Origin: Holtermannia corniformis
Taxonomy: Eukaryota; Basidiomycota; Tremellomycetes; Holtermanniales
DNA: 64,000 bases
NCBI GenBank assembly: GCA_001599935.1
Contig: BCIJ01000039.1
Span: 27,989-91,988 of the forward strand
Direction: 5' to 3'
Under the pieces are notes generated by a model. That model worked only from the letters and a program-made list of their open reading frames with translations. It had not been told where the DNA came from and ran no database searches. A program made the translations under genes and the position numbers. Positions 1 to 11,748 of the stretch are shown in pieces. Position 1 is the first letter of the stretch. Every line of letters begins with the position of its first letter.

Positions 1-974
1 AAATGACGCACAGCTCTCGCAGCTGATTCAATCAGAGAGGACCTCGTCGGTGCTGGTCTCAAGCGTGCGCTCGATAACGGGATATGTGAGCGCAAAGATG
101 TCTTCTTACAGACCAAGTGAGACTGCTCGATTTCTCGGTACTCTTGCCAGACTGATCGGAAAGATATACCTCAATCTCAGGACAAGACACGGCCCAATCG
201 CTCCCATATGATCCCAAAGCCTCGATCACTGATCAAGTCTTCCAATCGATTGCAACGTCGCTCCGTAATCTACAAGTGCCATTCATCGACTCGATAGTGC
301 TGCATTCACCGCTTCGAACGCGTGCGGTCAGTCTGTTCGAATCCGTTCGACTGTGCGCCCGGCTAATGGCATTGGCAGCTGACGATGGAAGCGTATCGCG
401 CACTCGAAGACCATCAGAAGCGCGGGATCGTAGGCCAGCTCGGCATTTCCAACATCTACGACGGCGACTTGTTACGATCCATCATCCGTGAAGCGGAGAT
501 CAAGCCATCGATCGTGCAGAACCGGTATGAATCAGTCCAACCCGCCAGTAAGGACACGCTAATGTACAAAAGGTGGTATCAAGGCAACGGCTGGGACTGG
601 GAGAGTGCGTCGTATCGCTGTGTAACGCGAGACTAACAAAGTTGATGATAGTCTACGATATCTGTCAAACCCACTCGATCCGTTATCAGTCGTTCTGGAC
701 GCTGTCGGGCTCACCGTCCCTTCTCGCGCACCCGGCTTCGCAGGGCCTTGCATCACAGTACTCGATCACGGTCGAGCAGGTGCTCTACAAACTCTGTCAG
801 ACGTGCGATTGACAATACCATAGCGTGAAGAGTCATTGACATCTCAGGTGGGACATTACGCCGTTATCGGGCACCACGTCGGTGCAGCATATGCTCGACG
901 ACGTCGCTGTTGAGACGCTTCCTGCCTTTGAGGATGAAGCAGAGTCCCTCCGTCAAGCCTTACGGCGCACTTGA
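1..974 (+). CDS. Aldo/keto reductase, 3' part (5' end outside window)
   Basis: This is the C-terminal part of an aldo/keto reductase, an NAD(P)H-dependent oxidoreductase with a TIM-barrel fold. The window opens inside an intron that ends near position 22. The first full intron is 117-163. Joined exons give the family's DLVGAGLKRAL and DVFLQTK segments, a VLHSPLRT strand, the GQLGISNI motif with its cofactor-loop asparagine, and an ITPLSGTTSVQHMLDD stretch near the end that matches the phosphate-binding C-terminal region. At least five short introns with ctgac/ctaac branch points interrupt it. The frame closes at TGA 972-974. It runs tail to tail with the next gene, with only about 77 bp between the two stops. 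Substrate cannot be told from the sequence; the family is certain but the subfamily is not. Confidence 0.85.
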
Positions 975-1051
975 TGCCCCTGCCCGCGTTGTAGCCTGCC
1001 ACATGTATCCTATCCCACCTCGAGTACAATACAGGTACAGTATGCATGCGA

Positions 1052-2728
1052 CTAGTAGCCCTTCTCGTCCCCTTCGCCCTTGCCCTTGTCCTTCTCTTGC
1101 TTCTCGCGCTCCTTGTCCTTGTCGTTTGTACTAATGTCTTCGGCCTTGACGCCGACGGCGTTTGCGCGCGCTTCGAGCTTTTTCTGTTCAGGCGATTTGG
1201 CATCTTCGAGCTCTGCGTGGGCGTTTGAGATGCGGTTCTCGACTGTGAACGAGAGTGTTAGTGGTGTGCGTCAGAGGCTGGATGGGCTGCGCGCAGGCAA
1301 ACGGCTGGTCAAGAGATGGACAAAGCGATGGTTCGCTCGACTCCAAGTCTTGGGCCAGGCGCCGCCCCAACGAACAAAGTACATCAATCGACTCACTCAA
1401 ATCATGCAGTGCCAAGACGGTCCGGATGATCCCACTCAGATACACAACGGCCATCTGGTCATTCACATCGACCCTGAACGCCTTGCCCGTCACGCCATCA
1501 TCCCCAAGGTCCGGCAACAGGTTGATGATGTCCTGGAGCTGGTAGATGATCTGGTGATTGACGGGCAGTTTGCGCTTCTCGACCGCGCGGAGGTAATCTC
1601 TGATCTCAAAGATGCGAGTGCGGAGGCCCTTGAGCGAGTTGAGCTGGGCGTTGACGCGGGATGTGAGGGACGAGTTTGTGAGCAAAGAGGCGCCGGGGGT
1701 GGGGATATCGCGAAGGAGATGCTCGACGCCAATCTCTTCGGCTTCTTCGGCTTCGATCGTGGACGGGACGTGGGTGAACGTTCGTTGTGTTGTTGTGCCG
1801 TCCTGTGTAGAGGTAATCAGCGCTCGAGTCGTGCGCGGCCTGCGCCGCTCTTCCATTACTTGGTTAACTCACATCTTTGATCTCCTCGACGGCAAAGTAT
1901 GCATCCGTTGGGATCCCCGTGTCTCCCCGCCCGCCTGTCGCTCTTACATCCACAATCACCATGACAGGGCGTTCGCAGAATCGCTTGAACAGTTCCGAGA
2001 TCTGGAGGTCAGAGCTTCGCAGCCTTGGACCAGTATGGTAGAAGCCGATCGGGCGCTCCTTGGCTGAGCACGTGGGTTAGTCACCGTGCGTATGGCGCTC
2101 TGCTACACACCATTGACTTTTCGGAACATGCTCCACATTTCAGCAACATAGTCGAGGTCTAGGAACCACGTCTTGGCGTTCCCGTCGTCCTCTTCAAAGG
2201 GGATGGCGAAGCTGGAAGAGTCAGCGCCAGCTACGAGGTGGACAGGAGTCATTGCAGCCACGCCGGACTGTCTTCCGCAGCTTGCAGCTATCCAAGCAGG
2301 CTCATGACTGCAAGCTACGCCCGCTCTCCAACTAAGCAACTCACGAGTTGGCCACGTTGATCGTCTTGCCATCGTCCTGGCCCAGGAGCACACCGAGCAC
2401 TCGCTTCTTGTTTGGCATCGGTACTCTTGAAGCGTGGTCTACTACCTGTAGGATACGTGTGAGCAATAGTCGCGTGGCCAGTCGAGTAGCTGAGCTCACC
2501 GAGAGGAGGACTAGTGGGTGGATGACGCTATTCGGCATTCATCAGTTCTGTCCAGCCGTATCGCCTAGTGCAGCAGTAGCCAGAGCGACCCAAACGCCGC
2601 TTGGCCACTGGAGCGAATCAGACGCACACGTTGGTCGCCGTCATCTCGTTGACCTATACCCCGTCAGTTGTGCGACTTTGGAGCTCGTTTCAGCTCATAC
2701 ACACCTCTGCCGTCGTCATACCCTTCAT
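1052..2728 (-). CDS. rpn8: 26S proteasome regulatory subunit Rpn8 (PSMD7), MPN domain
   Basis: Rpn8 is a lid subunit of the 26S proteasome and pairs with the deubiquitinase Rpn11. The exons read, in order, a short start with NEMTATN, then HPLVLLSV, VLGVLLGQDDGKTINVANS, FAIPFEEDD, WFLDLDYVAEMW, KERPIGFYHTGPRLR, AEEAEEIGVEHLLRD, and NHQIIYQLQDIINLLPDL, ending in a Lys/Glu-rich tail. The order matches Rpn8 along its whole length. The site that carries the HxH zinc ligands in Rpn11 reads YHTG here, so this is the non-catalytic MPN type, as expected for Rpn8. The start is the ATG at 2726-2728 in a good context (ATCACCATGAAG), followed directly by a short first exon. Five or more introns are inferred. 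Confidence 0.93.
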
Positions 2729-3031
2729 GGTGATGATCCAGCTCTATAATCTATGCGCTGTGCTTGTTCGTGACTGCGTCAGTGTCGTCCCCGGTGCTTT
2801 CTGGGTGACTATCGATGGCTGCTGATGCGCGTACAAGGGCGTAAGCGTCCGCATGGGGGTTTGCACGTCTCGGCGTTTCGGCGATTTGACCAGGTGAGCA
2901 GGGGTTTGGCAGTCGACTTTGACCATCTAAACCAGTCTAGCATCGATTAAGGACCGTGTCGAGAATACAACAGCATCTAGTGATGCACCATAAGCACCAT
3001 AGAGTCCCTCGCAGTGTCCATGCACATGTCA
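2729..3031. promoter_or_regulatory. Upstream region of rpn8
   Basis: About 300 bp between the rpn8 start and the stop of the next minus-strand gene. It should hold the rpn8 promoter and the 3' end of its neighbour. No gene and no clear TATA box or proteasome control element was recognised. Confidence 0.4.
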
Positions 3032-4480
3032 TTACACAGCAGTGCCGATACTAGCGCTCCGTGATCGAGGACCGTGTGGTCTGGCTCGCTTGGTGTCTGG
3101 CGAGATCCATGACGAAGGATTGGGAACCGCCTCGTACTGCGCTTTCGGCGTCGACGAGTGCCCAACAGCGAGGTACGCCAGCGGCCGTAGCAGAGGCAGT
3201 GACTGACTCGACCGCTCTGGAGACTCGCCGCCGGACACCGGTGGCAGCAGTGGCTCGGCCTCTCGTTCGTGCAGCCCCGCGCGTAGCGGTCCAAGCGCAA
3301 CATCCACTTCCTCCGTGACCGCCTCGTCCACCTGGGCAAACGTCACGACCGGCTTGCGCTCCCCACCGACACCGCCACCGCTCGAGCTGCCGCTACTAAC
3401 GCTCGTAAACGTCGAGCTCGTGCTATAGCTGTGCGTGTCGTCGGACGTTCGCAGTGGCCGAAGCGCAGGCCGTGTGGGTCTCGACGCCGCCGTTGCAGGA
3501 ACGGGCATTGATTTCGGACGGAGCGGAGACGGAGTCGCGGGGCTGTACGTCGACGACGTCGCGTGCACGCTCGACGGTCGTGTACGAGCAGCCGGCAGTT
3601 GCAGTGGCGTGGGCAACGGCATAGAGGCCCCCTTTTCAAGATCCATCCCCGCCCCAGAGCCAGAGCCAACACTCGAAGCCCTCGGCGAGGACAGCGTCGA
3701 TTTAGGCGAGGACGGTATAGACTTTGGTGACCCGAGTGGCGTGAACGCTCGCTCTGCCCGGTGCGCCGCGACTTCAGCTTCGTGCGCGATGGTGAATTGG
3801 TCAAAGTGGCGCTTGCGACGTTGGTGGTGGATGATTATGAATGCGATGACGGCGATGAAGACAATGCCGACTGTAGCGAGGTTAGCTTGCCGACGATGAT
3901 TCGCATAGGCAGCTACGTGAAACAGATTCGAGGTAGAGCTCTCGGGTTTGCAGCTGATGGGGCAGTAGTAGACGTACTAATCACCATGATGACGATACGG
4001 GCCGGCGTGAAAGGTGACGGTTCCGGGATATCACTCCGATGCGGGGGCGCCATCCTGTCCCGAGTCTCTGGTCGATGTGGTTCAGCGCAGGGTCGAGGTT
4101 GGGTTTTATCAGTGGTGAGAGGCGGAGGGCGAAGGTGAAAGCGTGGGCACACACATCTCACCGCCTCGGGCTTCACAAGGGAATTCGAAACCCCGCCTCG
4201 CGTCAAAGGACCGACACGGGGACCATACTTCTCTCTCCATATCGTGGGCAACCTGTTGGTCGCGGCATTGCGTGCGACCATACTCCAGATTAAGGTACAG
4301 CACGGTCGAGCTGCGATGCGCTTCCAGCCGAACAATGCTCCGGGGGCGGTGCCAAAGGACCGGGGAGATGATCAGATGCATGTACAGCACTGCGATTATC
4401 GTTACCGCGCCTCCCCGAGCCCGACGTCGAGGGGGTCGTCTGGACCGAGGGTCACGCCGCCGACAGAATACCTGGTAGAG
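3032..4480 (-). CDS. Single-pass membrane protein with long Ser/Pro-rich cytoplasmic tail; 5' exons unresolved
   Basis: The secure part is the last exon, about 3032-3952 read on the minus strand. It encodes one strong transmembrane helix (TVGIVFIAVIAFIIIHH) followed at once by a basic stop-transfer stretch (QRRKRHFDQF). After this comes a roughly 250-residue tail rich in Ser, Pro, Thr and Ala, with acidic patches and a closing RSRSASIGTAV. Just before the helix lie spaced cysteines (YYCPISCKPE), suggesting a disulfide-bonded extracellular end. This type I sensor-like layout is common among fungal surface proteins, but I recognise no family. The 5' exons, probably between 4000 and 4500, contain open stretches in several frames and I could not choose a splice path or a signal peptide, so the start given is approximate. 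Confidence 0.55.
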
Positions 4481-4674
4481 GCAGTGATCAGCGTGTGTTG
4501 AACTTGGCAGAGCCGTAGCTTGGCCGAGATCGAAGCCGTGCAGCAGTCTCGTCTCGGCTACTAGGCGAGGCGAGTGCAGTGCCGGTCGCCACCTGCGAGT
4601 GCAACGAGCTGGGCAGACACCGGGTCGAAGCGATGCGCATGGACGGAAGCATGATTGAATGAGAGAAGCACAAC

Positions 4675-5796
4675 TTACGAGAAGAACAAGACCTTGAGCG
4701 TGAGTGCAATCGCGGCATGCAGCACCACGACGGCAATGATCAGGAACCTTGTCGCCTTGTTCTCCGACTGCCGGCGAGTCAGCGTCCACAGCTGCGTCGT
4801 CAAAGGACGGCGCCGAGCGTACCGAGGCAAGAACGGGATAAATGTTGCGTACACTGCACCTGGTCAGTATACCGGCAACGAGCGGAAGAGGCGTACAGAA
4901 AGTAGCCTGACGAGATGGCGCCGGCACCGACTAGAACCCAGCGAAAGATGGGGACTGGGATCAGGCAGAGCGCCTATCATCCAGCACATCAGCGCATTAT
5001 CGTGGCCCACTCGATCACCGCCCACGAACTGAGATCGGGACATAGACCGCGTGCGCGTACCCATAGATGCTCAACGCTTCAGCCATACTCCATTCTCCCA
5101 CGCCGAGCCATTTGGTCGCCGCCCATAGCAAAGCCGGAAAGCCAAGACCATAGCTGTAGATCAGCGTGACGCAGACGCTCAGCAGTGTCAGGTCCTGGGT
5201 TGTGGATTCGCCAGCTGAATAGGCGGTGAGGGAGGATGAGAGGGAGGAAAAGATGTAGAGCGTGAATATGAGGGTCGTCAGGGTCCAAAAGGAGCCTGTG
5301 GTTTCTGGTGAGCCAACAGTGCGGGGCAAGTTCAGGACGAACCGTACAAGTCGACCCGGTCTTCACAGACGTTTGAGATGAAGCCGTCACGCGGTATCAT
5401 GGCCATTGCGCAGCGTGTGAGAACATCTTTGGTGTCGATATCAAAGTAGCCCTATACGGCTCGTTAGCTGCTTGAGATATGGAGCACTATCGGCGTACCT
5501 GGTAATAGGCGAGCCCAAAGGGACTGTATGGGACAGTCGGAGCTTCACGGGTGTTGCTCTGCCCACTGGGACCGCCATGGCTACTCGAGTCGCCAAGAAA
5601 TGCTATGAGCGTCAGCCATGAGTTTGTGCTGCTTCGTTCTCTGCCCACTCTTGAACTCGAGCCCGTTGTTCCCTCCCTGGCCGCCAATGTCACCACCGAG
5701 CTGATCGCATTCAGCACGTTCGTTTGCGCACGAGCCACGACTACAACGTACCTCTTCGTCTACGTCTACGACTGCATATCCTCCCTGATGCGCCAT
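4675..5796 (-). CDS. Yip1-domain (YIPF1/YIPF2-like) Golgi membrane protein
   Basis: YIPF proteins are five-helix membrane proteins of the Golgi and ER-Golgi traffic that interact with Rab GTPases. The protein starts MAHQGGYAVVDVDEE at 5796. It continues with a polar N-terminal region ending PYSPFGLAYYQ, then GYFDIDTKDVLTRCAMAM, then the membrane core: LYGSFWTLTTLIFTLYIF (entry to helix 1), DLTLLSVCVTLIYSYGLGF, WSMAEALSIYGYAHAVYVPI, RWVLVGAGAISSGYF, and a last helix LIIAVVVLHAAIALTLK, ending VLFFS. The YGYA and GFPALLW segments are typical of the family. Several introns of about 45-60 bp interrupt it. The stop codon overlaps a perfect donor-like GTAAGT, so a further small 3' exon cannot be fully excluded. 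The splice phase of the first intron was not settled. Confidence 0.85.
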
Positions 5797-6239
5797 TGTG
5801 CTGCTCTATCTCTGGATGACCTGTATGCCTACCCTAGACCTGACGCGGCGCGATCGGGCGTGGATGGTGCTGGTCGGATGTCCGGTAAGTCCGGTGGTCG
5901 CTGGAAATGTTGCGATACGCGAAGCAAGATCAAAAGGATAGCGTCAACGTGATGCATACCAGGTCTCAAGCTCGCAGTGCGTGTAACGGAAGGCAATGTA
6001 AAACGGCCGTAGGGAATAGCGTGGGAAGAGGTGGTAGGTTACATAGATGAGGTGGTTGGGGTGGAGATCAGGCTGCAACGGGTTACGGCGCGCGGGCGGG
6101 GAATACAGACAGGTGGGGGTGAAAGGCTGATTGTCAACGTAGTGTCGTGAGGGTAACAACAGGGAGGAGAGGTGTGACGCCGAAGGGCGCACTAACTCAT
6201 CGTCGTCTCCGGATCACCGCTGCCCTCTCAGCGGTGAGT
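5797..6239. promoter_or_regulatory. Upstream region of the Yip1-domain gene
   Basis: About 440 bp between the start of the Yip1-domain gene and the 3' end of the casein kinase gene, both on the minus strand. An open minus-strand frame (5944-6192) is Pro/Leu-rich and resembles nothing known. I see no convincing gene here. Confidence 0.35.
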
Positions 6240-7331
6240 CTAATTGACCGCCACTGCTGCATGCTCTCTGCGCACAGCAGAACCAAGGTGGCCCTGACCC
6301 TGCAGCTGCTTCTGGGCGTCCAGCATCGCCTGCTCGTCACCTGCAGCGCAACGTTTGGGCATGGCCGAGGGGTTGCTAGCCTGGTGCGGCGCCTCATCCG
6401 AGGCCGCAATCGAGCTCTCACCGCCAATGGTTGTCCCCGTAGTTTGGACCGACCAGTCAAAGACGTAGTCGTACTGAAAGCCCTCGCGCACAAACAAGTC
6501 ACGGAACAGTTTGCGAAGGTACGAGTAGTCGGGCTTGTCGTCGAACCGAAGCGAACGGCAGTAATTGAGATAGATAGCCAGCTCGTTGGGGAAGCCGCGG
6601 CACAGGACCTCGGCCGGCGTCGTCATTTTTTTTTCCATGATCCGGTCAAACTTTTGTTTCTTGGCACCCGCCTTGAGACCCTGCCACGGGAGTTGACCGC
6701 GAAGAAAGTAGATGAAAACGTAGCCGAGCGACTCGAGGTCATCACGGCGCGACTGCTCGACACCCAATTGGGTGTTGATCGAAACGTAACGGACCGTACC
6801 ACACAAGCCCTTGTTCTCCTTGAACGGGATGTGCGAGTGCGTCTTGGGGTCACGGTACTTCTTGGCCAAGCCAAAGTCGATCACGTTGACCTGGTTTCCG
6901 CGTTTGCCGGTACCCATGAGGAAGTTGTCGGGCTTGATGTCACGGTGGATAAAGTTGCGCGAGTGGATGTACTCGACGCGCGAGATCAACTGGTCGGCGA
7001 GGAGGAGCACAGTCTTGAGTGTGAATTTTCGGTTGCAGAACTTGAACAGGTCCTCGAGTGACGGACCGAGCAAGTCTACGACCATGGCGTTGTAGTCACA
7101 CTCTGTGCCGTACCACCTGACAAATGGCACGCCGCCACCGCCGGCAAGGCTCTTGAAGACCTTGGATTCATATTCGAGCTGCGGGTGCTTGGTCTTGATC
7201 GACTCGAGCTTGATTGCAACCTCTTCGCCGGTGACAATGTTGATGCCAAGGTAGATGTCGCCGAACGCGCCACTGCCAATCTTTTTCCCGATGCGGTACT
7301 TGCCGCCAATGCGGAGGTCCATCGAGCTCAT
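6240..7331 (-). CDS. Casein kinase 1 (Hhp/CK1 delta-epsilon type), intronless
   Basis: This is a complete 363-residue serine/threonine kinase of the CK1 family, which acts in DNA repair, cytokinesis and vesicle traffic. The glycine loop reads [12 protein letters not shown], the ATP lysine is in EVAIKLES, the catalytic loop is [10 protein letters not shown], the metal site is [10 protein letters not shown], and the CK1 signature SINT follows in [13 protein letters not shown]. Downstream come [29 protein letters not shown] and [20 protein letters not shown], all diagnostic. The usual reading at the signature is GTARYASINTHLG, so two alanines have become valines. A divergent tail of about 65 residues ends AVAVN. 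There is no intron over 1.1 kb, unlike most neighbours. The frame holds a run of nine A (plus-strand T run 6626-6634) inside EKKM. Confidence 0.95.
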   Translation of the reverse strand: MSSMDLRIGGKYRIGKKIGSGAFGDIYLGINIVTGEEVAIKLESIKTKHPQLEYESKVFKSLAGGGGVPFVRWYGTECDYNAMVVDLLGPSLEDLFKFCNRKFTLKTVLLLADQLISRVEYIHSRNFIHRDIKPDNFLMGTGKRGNQVNVIDFGLAKKYRDPKTHSHIPFKENKGLCGTVRYVSINTQLGVEQSRRDDLESLGYVFIYFLRGQLPWQGLKAGAKKQKFDRIMEKKMTTPAEVLCRGFPNELAIYLNYCRSLRFDDKPDYSYLRKLFRDLFVREGFQYDYVFDWSVQTTGTTIGGESSIAASDEAPHQASNPSAMPKRCAAGDEQAMLDAQKQLQGQGHLGSAVRREHAAVAVN

Positions 7332-8126
7332 TCTCGTTCAGGTTGTGTCGTGGGGTTTGACTGGGGGAAGCTGTGTGCTCTCTCTCCAGACGTCTTCAGC
7401 CTTGTTCGTTTCTGCACGTAGGTATCGTCCGATGGGAGGCGGTGCCAATGATGGTGAGTCCGATTGTGGTTATGGAAGAGGTAGAGCGATACAGGTGTTT
7501 AAAAGCCTAGCGGGTGTCAACGGAGGCCCGTGGCGGCGATGGCGAGGCAGGTGAAAGGAGAAAGACAATGGTGGGCGGTGGCCAGCAGCGCAGTGGCGCG
7601 TCTGCCAACACCTGACGCTCGTAATCATGTAGATGTACGGCAAGAGCTAGAAAGATGAAACAGGGACTTGTACATCGGCGGTGCAAACGGGCAGTACAAT
7701 AATGCAGCAAGCGCGGTACTTGTTGGGTAGGCAGTCGTAACGACTAGTTTTGTCGTGGCTATGGGGCGGGGGATGAAACCTATCACTGAAACTTGAAGCA
7801 TTGTTGGTACGCAGTCGGCTGTGTCCTCAAGGAAGGGGCGTGTGAGGTGACTTGTAGGGAAATGCACGAAGGGGGACGTGCCAGAGGATGCACGTGGTTA
7901 TCTCAACGATAGCGAAGCGCTAGCAACGCATAAACAAGCTGGGTTGCTAGAGCGGGGGATTCGGATATCCGGTCGTGGTGGCCGCGGGACACGATCGACT
8001 GCTGCAGTTTGGGTGCTGCTTGCTGCCAGAGGCTCTCGACACTAGCTAGAGCCAACGCTCAGCATCGTCAACACGGCCTGGTACAAAAAGGATCATACCA
8101 ACCATCACCACGGCGCACGGCCCGCC
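7332..8126. promoter_or_regulatory. Shared upstream region of casein kinase 1 and SGNH hydrolase genes
   Basis: About 795 bp between two divergently transcribed genes. It must hold both promoters and leaders. No gene was recognised. Short open frames here lack conserved motifs. Confidence 0.4.
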
Positions 8127-10367
8127 ATGACGGCCTCGCACGAGCACGAGCTCGCAGCCTATCCGCCCGATACAGCTCCGTCGCATGCTGCCGCGAGTTT
8201 GCTCAACTCGCCGCCGCCGATACCAGCGCTGCGGAGGAAACGGCACACGGCGCATACGCTGCGGAGGTACTGGCGTCCACTCGCCGTTGTCGCCATCCCG
8301 TTGCTGCTCGTGTTCGTGTACTCGCTCGTGCACCCACATGTACCGGGTCTGCCTGCGCTACCGAAGATACACATGGGTGCTAGTATGGGCGCTAGCGGTA
8401 CGGCGGGAGAACACTCTTGCATTTGCGGCTCGGACGAGGGCTCGGGAGAGGGCGCAAGGGTCTGCCAGGTCTATGGCGCGGACAACCTGCTGCGTTCACG
8501 CCTGTTTGAGGGCACGAATGCTAGAGTCAGGCGCATGCTTGCAAAGGGCAGAGAGGGAAAGGGGTTGAAGATTGGGATACTTGGCGGGAGTGGTATGTCG
8601 GCTGCGCGAGTCCAGATATCAGCTGACTAGGGCTACAGTCAGCGCTTGTCACGGCCTTCACCCAAGCCCCCAGTTCCCGCAGGGTGATCCAGCGGGACCC
8701 GGGTGCTATACAACATTAATCAAGCAGTGGCTAGATACCGCCTTTCCAGGTGCAAGTATCCAGCCTTTAATGCTTGGTGTCGACTAACGCACACTCAGCC
8801 GCAACATGAAGTGCTGAATGGAGCGATCGGCGGTATGGACTCGAGGTGGGCTCATACACATGCACGCGTGAAGTAGGCTGACTTGAGTTGCAGCTATTAT
8901 GCATTCTGCGGGGTACGTGCCTCCCATTGCGCAGCTCCGGCCGCACCGTTCCATCCCTTCATACATGATCTCGTGCTGACGCACGCCACAGACTCACCAC
9001 ATTGCGTCTGACGTCGACCTCGTCATCCTCGAATTCGACGTCAACGACCAACCGACAATCGGGTACGAAGAATACTTTGACCAGCTCATGCGCGTCTTGC
9101 TGGAGTTTCCTTCCCAACCCGCCGTCCTCATCCTCGGCGCCTGGGGTCCCTTTATCGCCAACGACCTGGGATATGCGGACCCGCAGATTGCGCACCTGCC
9201 AATCGCGAGCTACTATGACATCCCCTATGTCTCGTTAGTGATCTGTCGCCAAGTGGCACGTGCACGGTGGCTGACGTCGACAGAATGAAGCGATTGATGT
9301 TCAATACCTATCTCCGCTGGCCAAAATCAACGGCCGAGGCATTCTGGCAGGCTGATTTCTTGCATCCAAACGCACGGGGGCACGTGAGCTTAGCCCGCAC
9401 CGAATCGTGGGAAAAGTGCTGAAGCATGGACCCCAGCGGATCCTCGCCGACATTGCCATCTCGTACCTTGAGACCCAAATCTGCCAACTCGAGCTTTACG
9501 GCTTGCCTCCCCTCCGCTCAATTTCGTCCACGATATCCACGCCCGAGCTGTTTAGCCATGATATTGACACTCCGTTCCCCATCGCCCCACCTCACATGCT
9601 GGACCCGTCTACACCGCCCGACGGGTGGGAAATCACGTTCGACCCTGAACCACTACGGCTCATCACGACGGAATCCCGACAGTTCCTAGAGCTCGACACG
9701 CCGTACGCCGTCCCACTCACGGGCATCTTCCAGCCCCTACGCGAAGTCGTGACCATCGAACACGGAGATCCACCGTCAGCAGCTCAAATCAAGAGCCTGG
9801 TCCAGCCAAAGATGTTTTGTGCAGACGCAAACGATCACGAACATCCTATGCTGCCTACCAGTGCAGATGGATGGCAGCAGTTTGTATGGAATGGCGAAAA
9901 GCATTTTTGGGTCTCGGATACGCCCGGCGCTAGGATCTCGATCGATATCAAAGTCAATGCGGGCAGGTGTGTGCCCTCTCTCCCACCCTTTTGTCGGCGG
10001 CTGATGTTACGCACGAAAGAGTCGCAGTCTATTTCTTCAGGAGTCAGAAGTATGATCTCGGAGACGCAAGGTGCTGGGTCGACGATAATGAAAAGGGAGC
10101 CGTTCAGTTATCGGGCTGGTGGGATCGCGCTTACAATGTCGCGACGTGCGTTGGCTCTCTTCCCTGCCTTGTGGCTGACACGCTCGCAGCGTCGAATACA
10201 TTGATGAGAAAGTCACTCCTGGAGATCACTAGTGCGTCGCCCGGTTGTGAAAGACTGCGACTGACGCAACATGGCACAGCGTCACATGCGAGGTCGCACA
10301 CAACACTTCACACCCGCATAACACGGAAGCGCACCATTTCCGAATTGTAGCTATCATGGCAACCTAG
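8127..10367 (+). CDS. Type II membrane SGNH/GDSL-like hydrolase (capsule-associated-protein-like)
   Basis: The start MTASHEHEL at 8127 is followed by a polar, cytoplasmic N-terminus, a basic RRKRHTAHTLRRYW stretch and one membrane anchor (LAVVAIPLLLVFVYSLV), giving a type II Golgi or surface topology. The lumenal part carries all four SGNH blocks: GGSVSACHG with the likely nucleophile serine after the first intron, GAIGG, LEFDVND with the oxyanion asparagine, and DFLHPNARGH with the Asp-x-x-His pair. A C-terminal beta-rich region (WVSDTPGARISIDI, SGWWDRAYNVAT) continues to TAG 10365-10367. Similar basidiomycete proteins are often called capsule-associated; that label is from memory and uncertain. 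A role in trimming or acylating surface polysaccharide is inferred from topology and fold only. About eight introns. Confidence 0.85.
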
Positions 10368-10688
10368 CACTACCAAGCGGAGGGGAGGACGGGGCAAGAA
10401 GCGCTATTGGGCTCTGTGGGGGAATACACATACATCTTAGATTTGCATGCAGGGCTTGCATTGGACCACGCCTTGCTTTGGTCTTCAGCAATCGGTGCAA
10501 TTCGTCGTACGAGTGACGCTTGAGGATCAAAGACAGCGACTGGATACGGAGCTCGCAGTCTTACAAGCGGCTACCTCATAAAACGGGAAACACGCTGTCG
10601 TGCGACGCGACGTAATGTGTCGTCTGGGTATTCATGAAGGACTGTGCTCGCCGGGGTCAGAGCCCGAGTGACATCTATGCGACTGCCG

Positions 10689-11097
10689 TCACGAACGCTT
10701 GCGGCGGAAGTTCCAGTCAGCTTGGCGACTGCAGCGTTTTCGCATGGCTAGCGGCATGTACAGTCTCTGGTCGCAAACCTCGCGGTATATGGCAAACGTC
10801 TCGTCCAACTCGCTGCATGTCTGAATTGAGATAAGTCTACGGTCCGGATGAAGCCCTTGAATCAGTCCAACTGCTCCAAATTCGTGCAGGATCCGGGCCC
10901 GCTTTCTCTCGTGATTTAGCTAGGATGTTGAGGTCGAGATACGACCGCGCAACCTCGTGTATCTCATTGGTTTTGGTGCACTCTTCCGTGGTGATCGCAC
11001 TATGTTGGTTACGCTCGTCTAGAAGCACTTGATGCCTCAACTGGTGTAGGTGTAAGTTATAACCGTCATGCGTCGTCCGAAACCACTCTGTAGCCAT
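10689..11097 (-). CDS. Hypothetical protein, possibly one intron
   Basis: An ATG at 11095-11097 opens a polar, alpha-helical frame (MATEWFRTTHDG, HQLRHQVLLDERNQ). A second open stretch in another frame (ARILHEFGAVGLIQGLHPD, ELDETFAIYREVCDQR) ends at the TGA complementary to 10689-10691. A 34-bp candidate intron beginning gttgcg and ending cctag would join them in frame, but it is short and has a weak donor, so a frameshifted remnant is equally possible. I recognise no family. The composition looks coding rather than random. Confidence 0.4.
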
Positions 11098-11524
11098 GCC
11101 GGGAAATGTGCAGGTGGTAAGAAAAGGGCTGCGCTTGATGATCTGCCAGACTGTTTATGGCCCACTGCCAGTACCGTGGGATAAACTGATCTGACTTTGA
11201 ATGGCGCCGAGCCGACGGTCGGCAATGCTCATACACACAGACTGAGCCGACTCGCGGCTTGCTGCCTACAAGAGCGGCGCTCGAATGCGAAACGTTGATG
11301 AACTCGCCAAGCTTGCTGCCGTGTTCTGCGCCTGAAACTCCCCTCTGCTATGCCATAGCCAAGGGAACACTGCACCCGAACAGTGCTCTCCTTTACGCGC
11401 TGTAACGCACTGAAACAATCCGCAACGTCCTTTCAACCGATGCTTAAAGGAGCCATAAGCGCCCAGCTCATGCAGCACTCATAAGCCAGCGCCTTCCCTC
11501 TCCGCCGGCCATCAAACCTGCACA
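11098..11524. other. No recognised gene
   Basis: About 430 bp upstream of the first microprotein gene. It contains open frames without recognisable motifs and presumably holds promoter sequence for the plus-strand microprotein gene. Confidence 0.3.
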
Positions 11525-11748
11525 ATGTATCTCAAGATCAGAGACGACGCTGCAACAAACAGCGAGGGGATGGATGGCGGGAGTGAGTCTTCGGTGCTTG
11601 CGCTTGTAGAGTCGTGTAGCTGATGAGGTGTTTATCAGTGATTGCAGTGTGGTGCGTCGCAGGCGTCGCAAGTGTGATCGCAATCGGATTCATCGTCATG
11701 ATTGTTATGCGGATGAGGCGGGACTTCAAGTCGCAGAATGGCGGGTAG
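11525..11748 (+). CDS. Single-TM microprotein A (about 55 aa, one intron)
   Basis: The ATG at 11525 (context CACAATG) opens an acidic exon (MYLKIRDDAATNSEGMDGG). It ends with an A followed by a clean intron, gtgagt... ctgat... cag. Splicing completes an ATG codon and continues IAVWCVAGVASVIAIGFIV, a strong transmembrane helix, then a basic end MRMRRDFKSQNGG and TAG 11746-11748. The product has a short acidic outside, one helix and a short basic inside, and no signal peptide. It is too short for ordinary gene calling. Microprotein B, about 220 bp downstream, has the same build and intron position. Alternatively the two may be exons of one gene, since the TAG overlaps a gtagtg donor. Confidence 0.5.

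Noticed and set aside
325..345. TTCGAATCC resembling a tRNA B box
   Set aside because: It lies within an intron of the aldo/keto reductase gene and no matching A box or cloverleaf could be drawn.
4000..4500. Possible separate minus-strand gene with Arg-rich open frames
   Set aside because: Frames are inconsistent and lack motifs; more simply the unresolved 5' exons of the single-pass membrane protein.
6147..7061. Plus-strand 304-residue open frame
   Set aside because: It is antisense to the casein kinase 1 gene, whose motifs are unmistakable; no conserved motif in the plus-strand reading.
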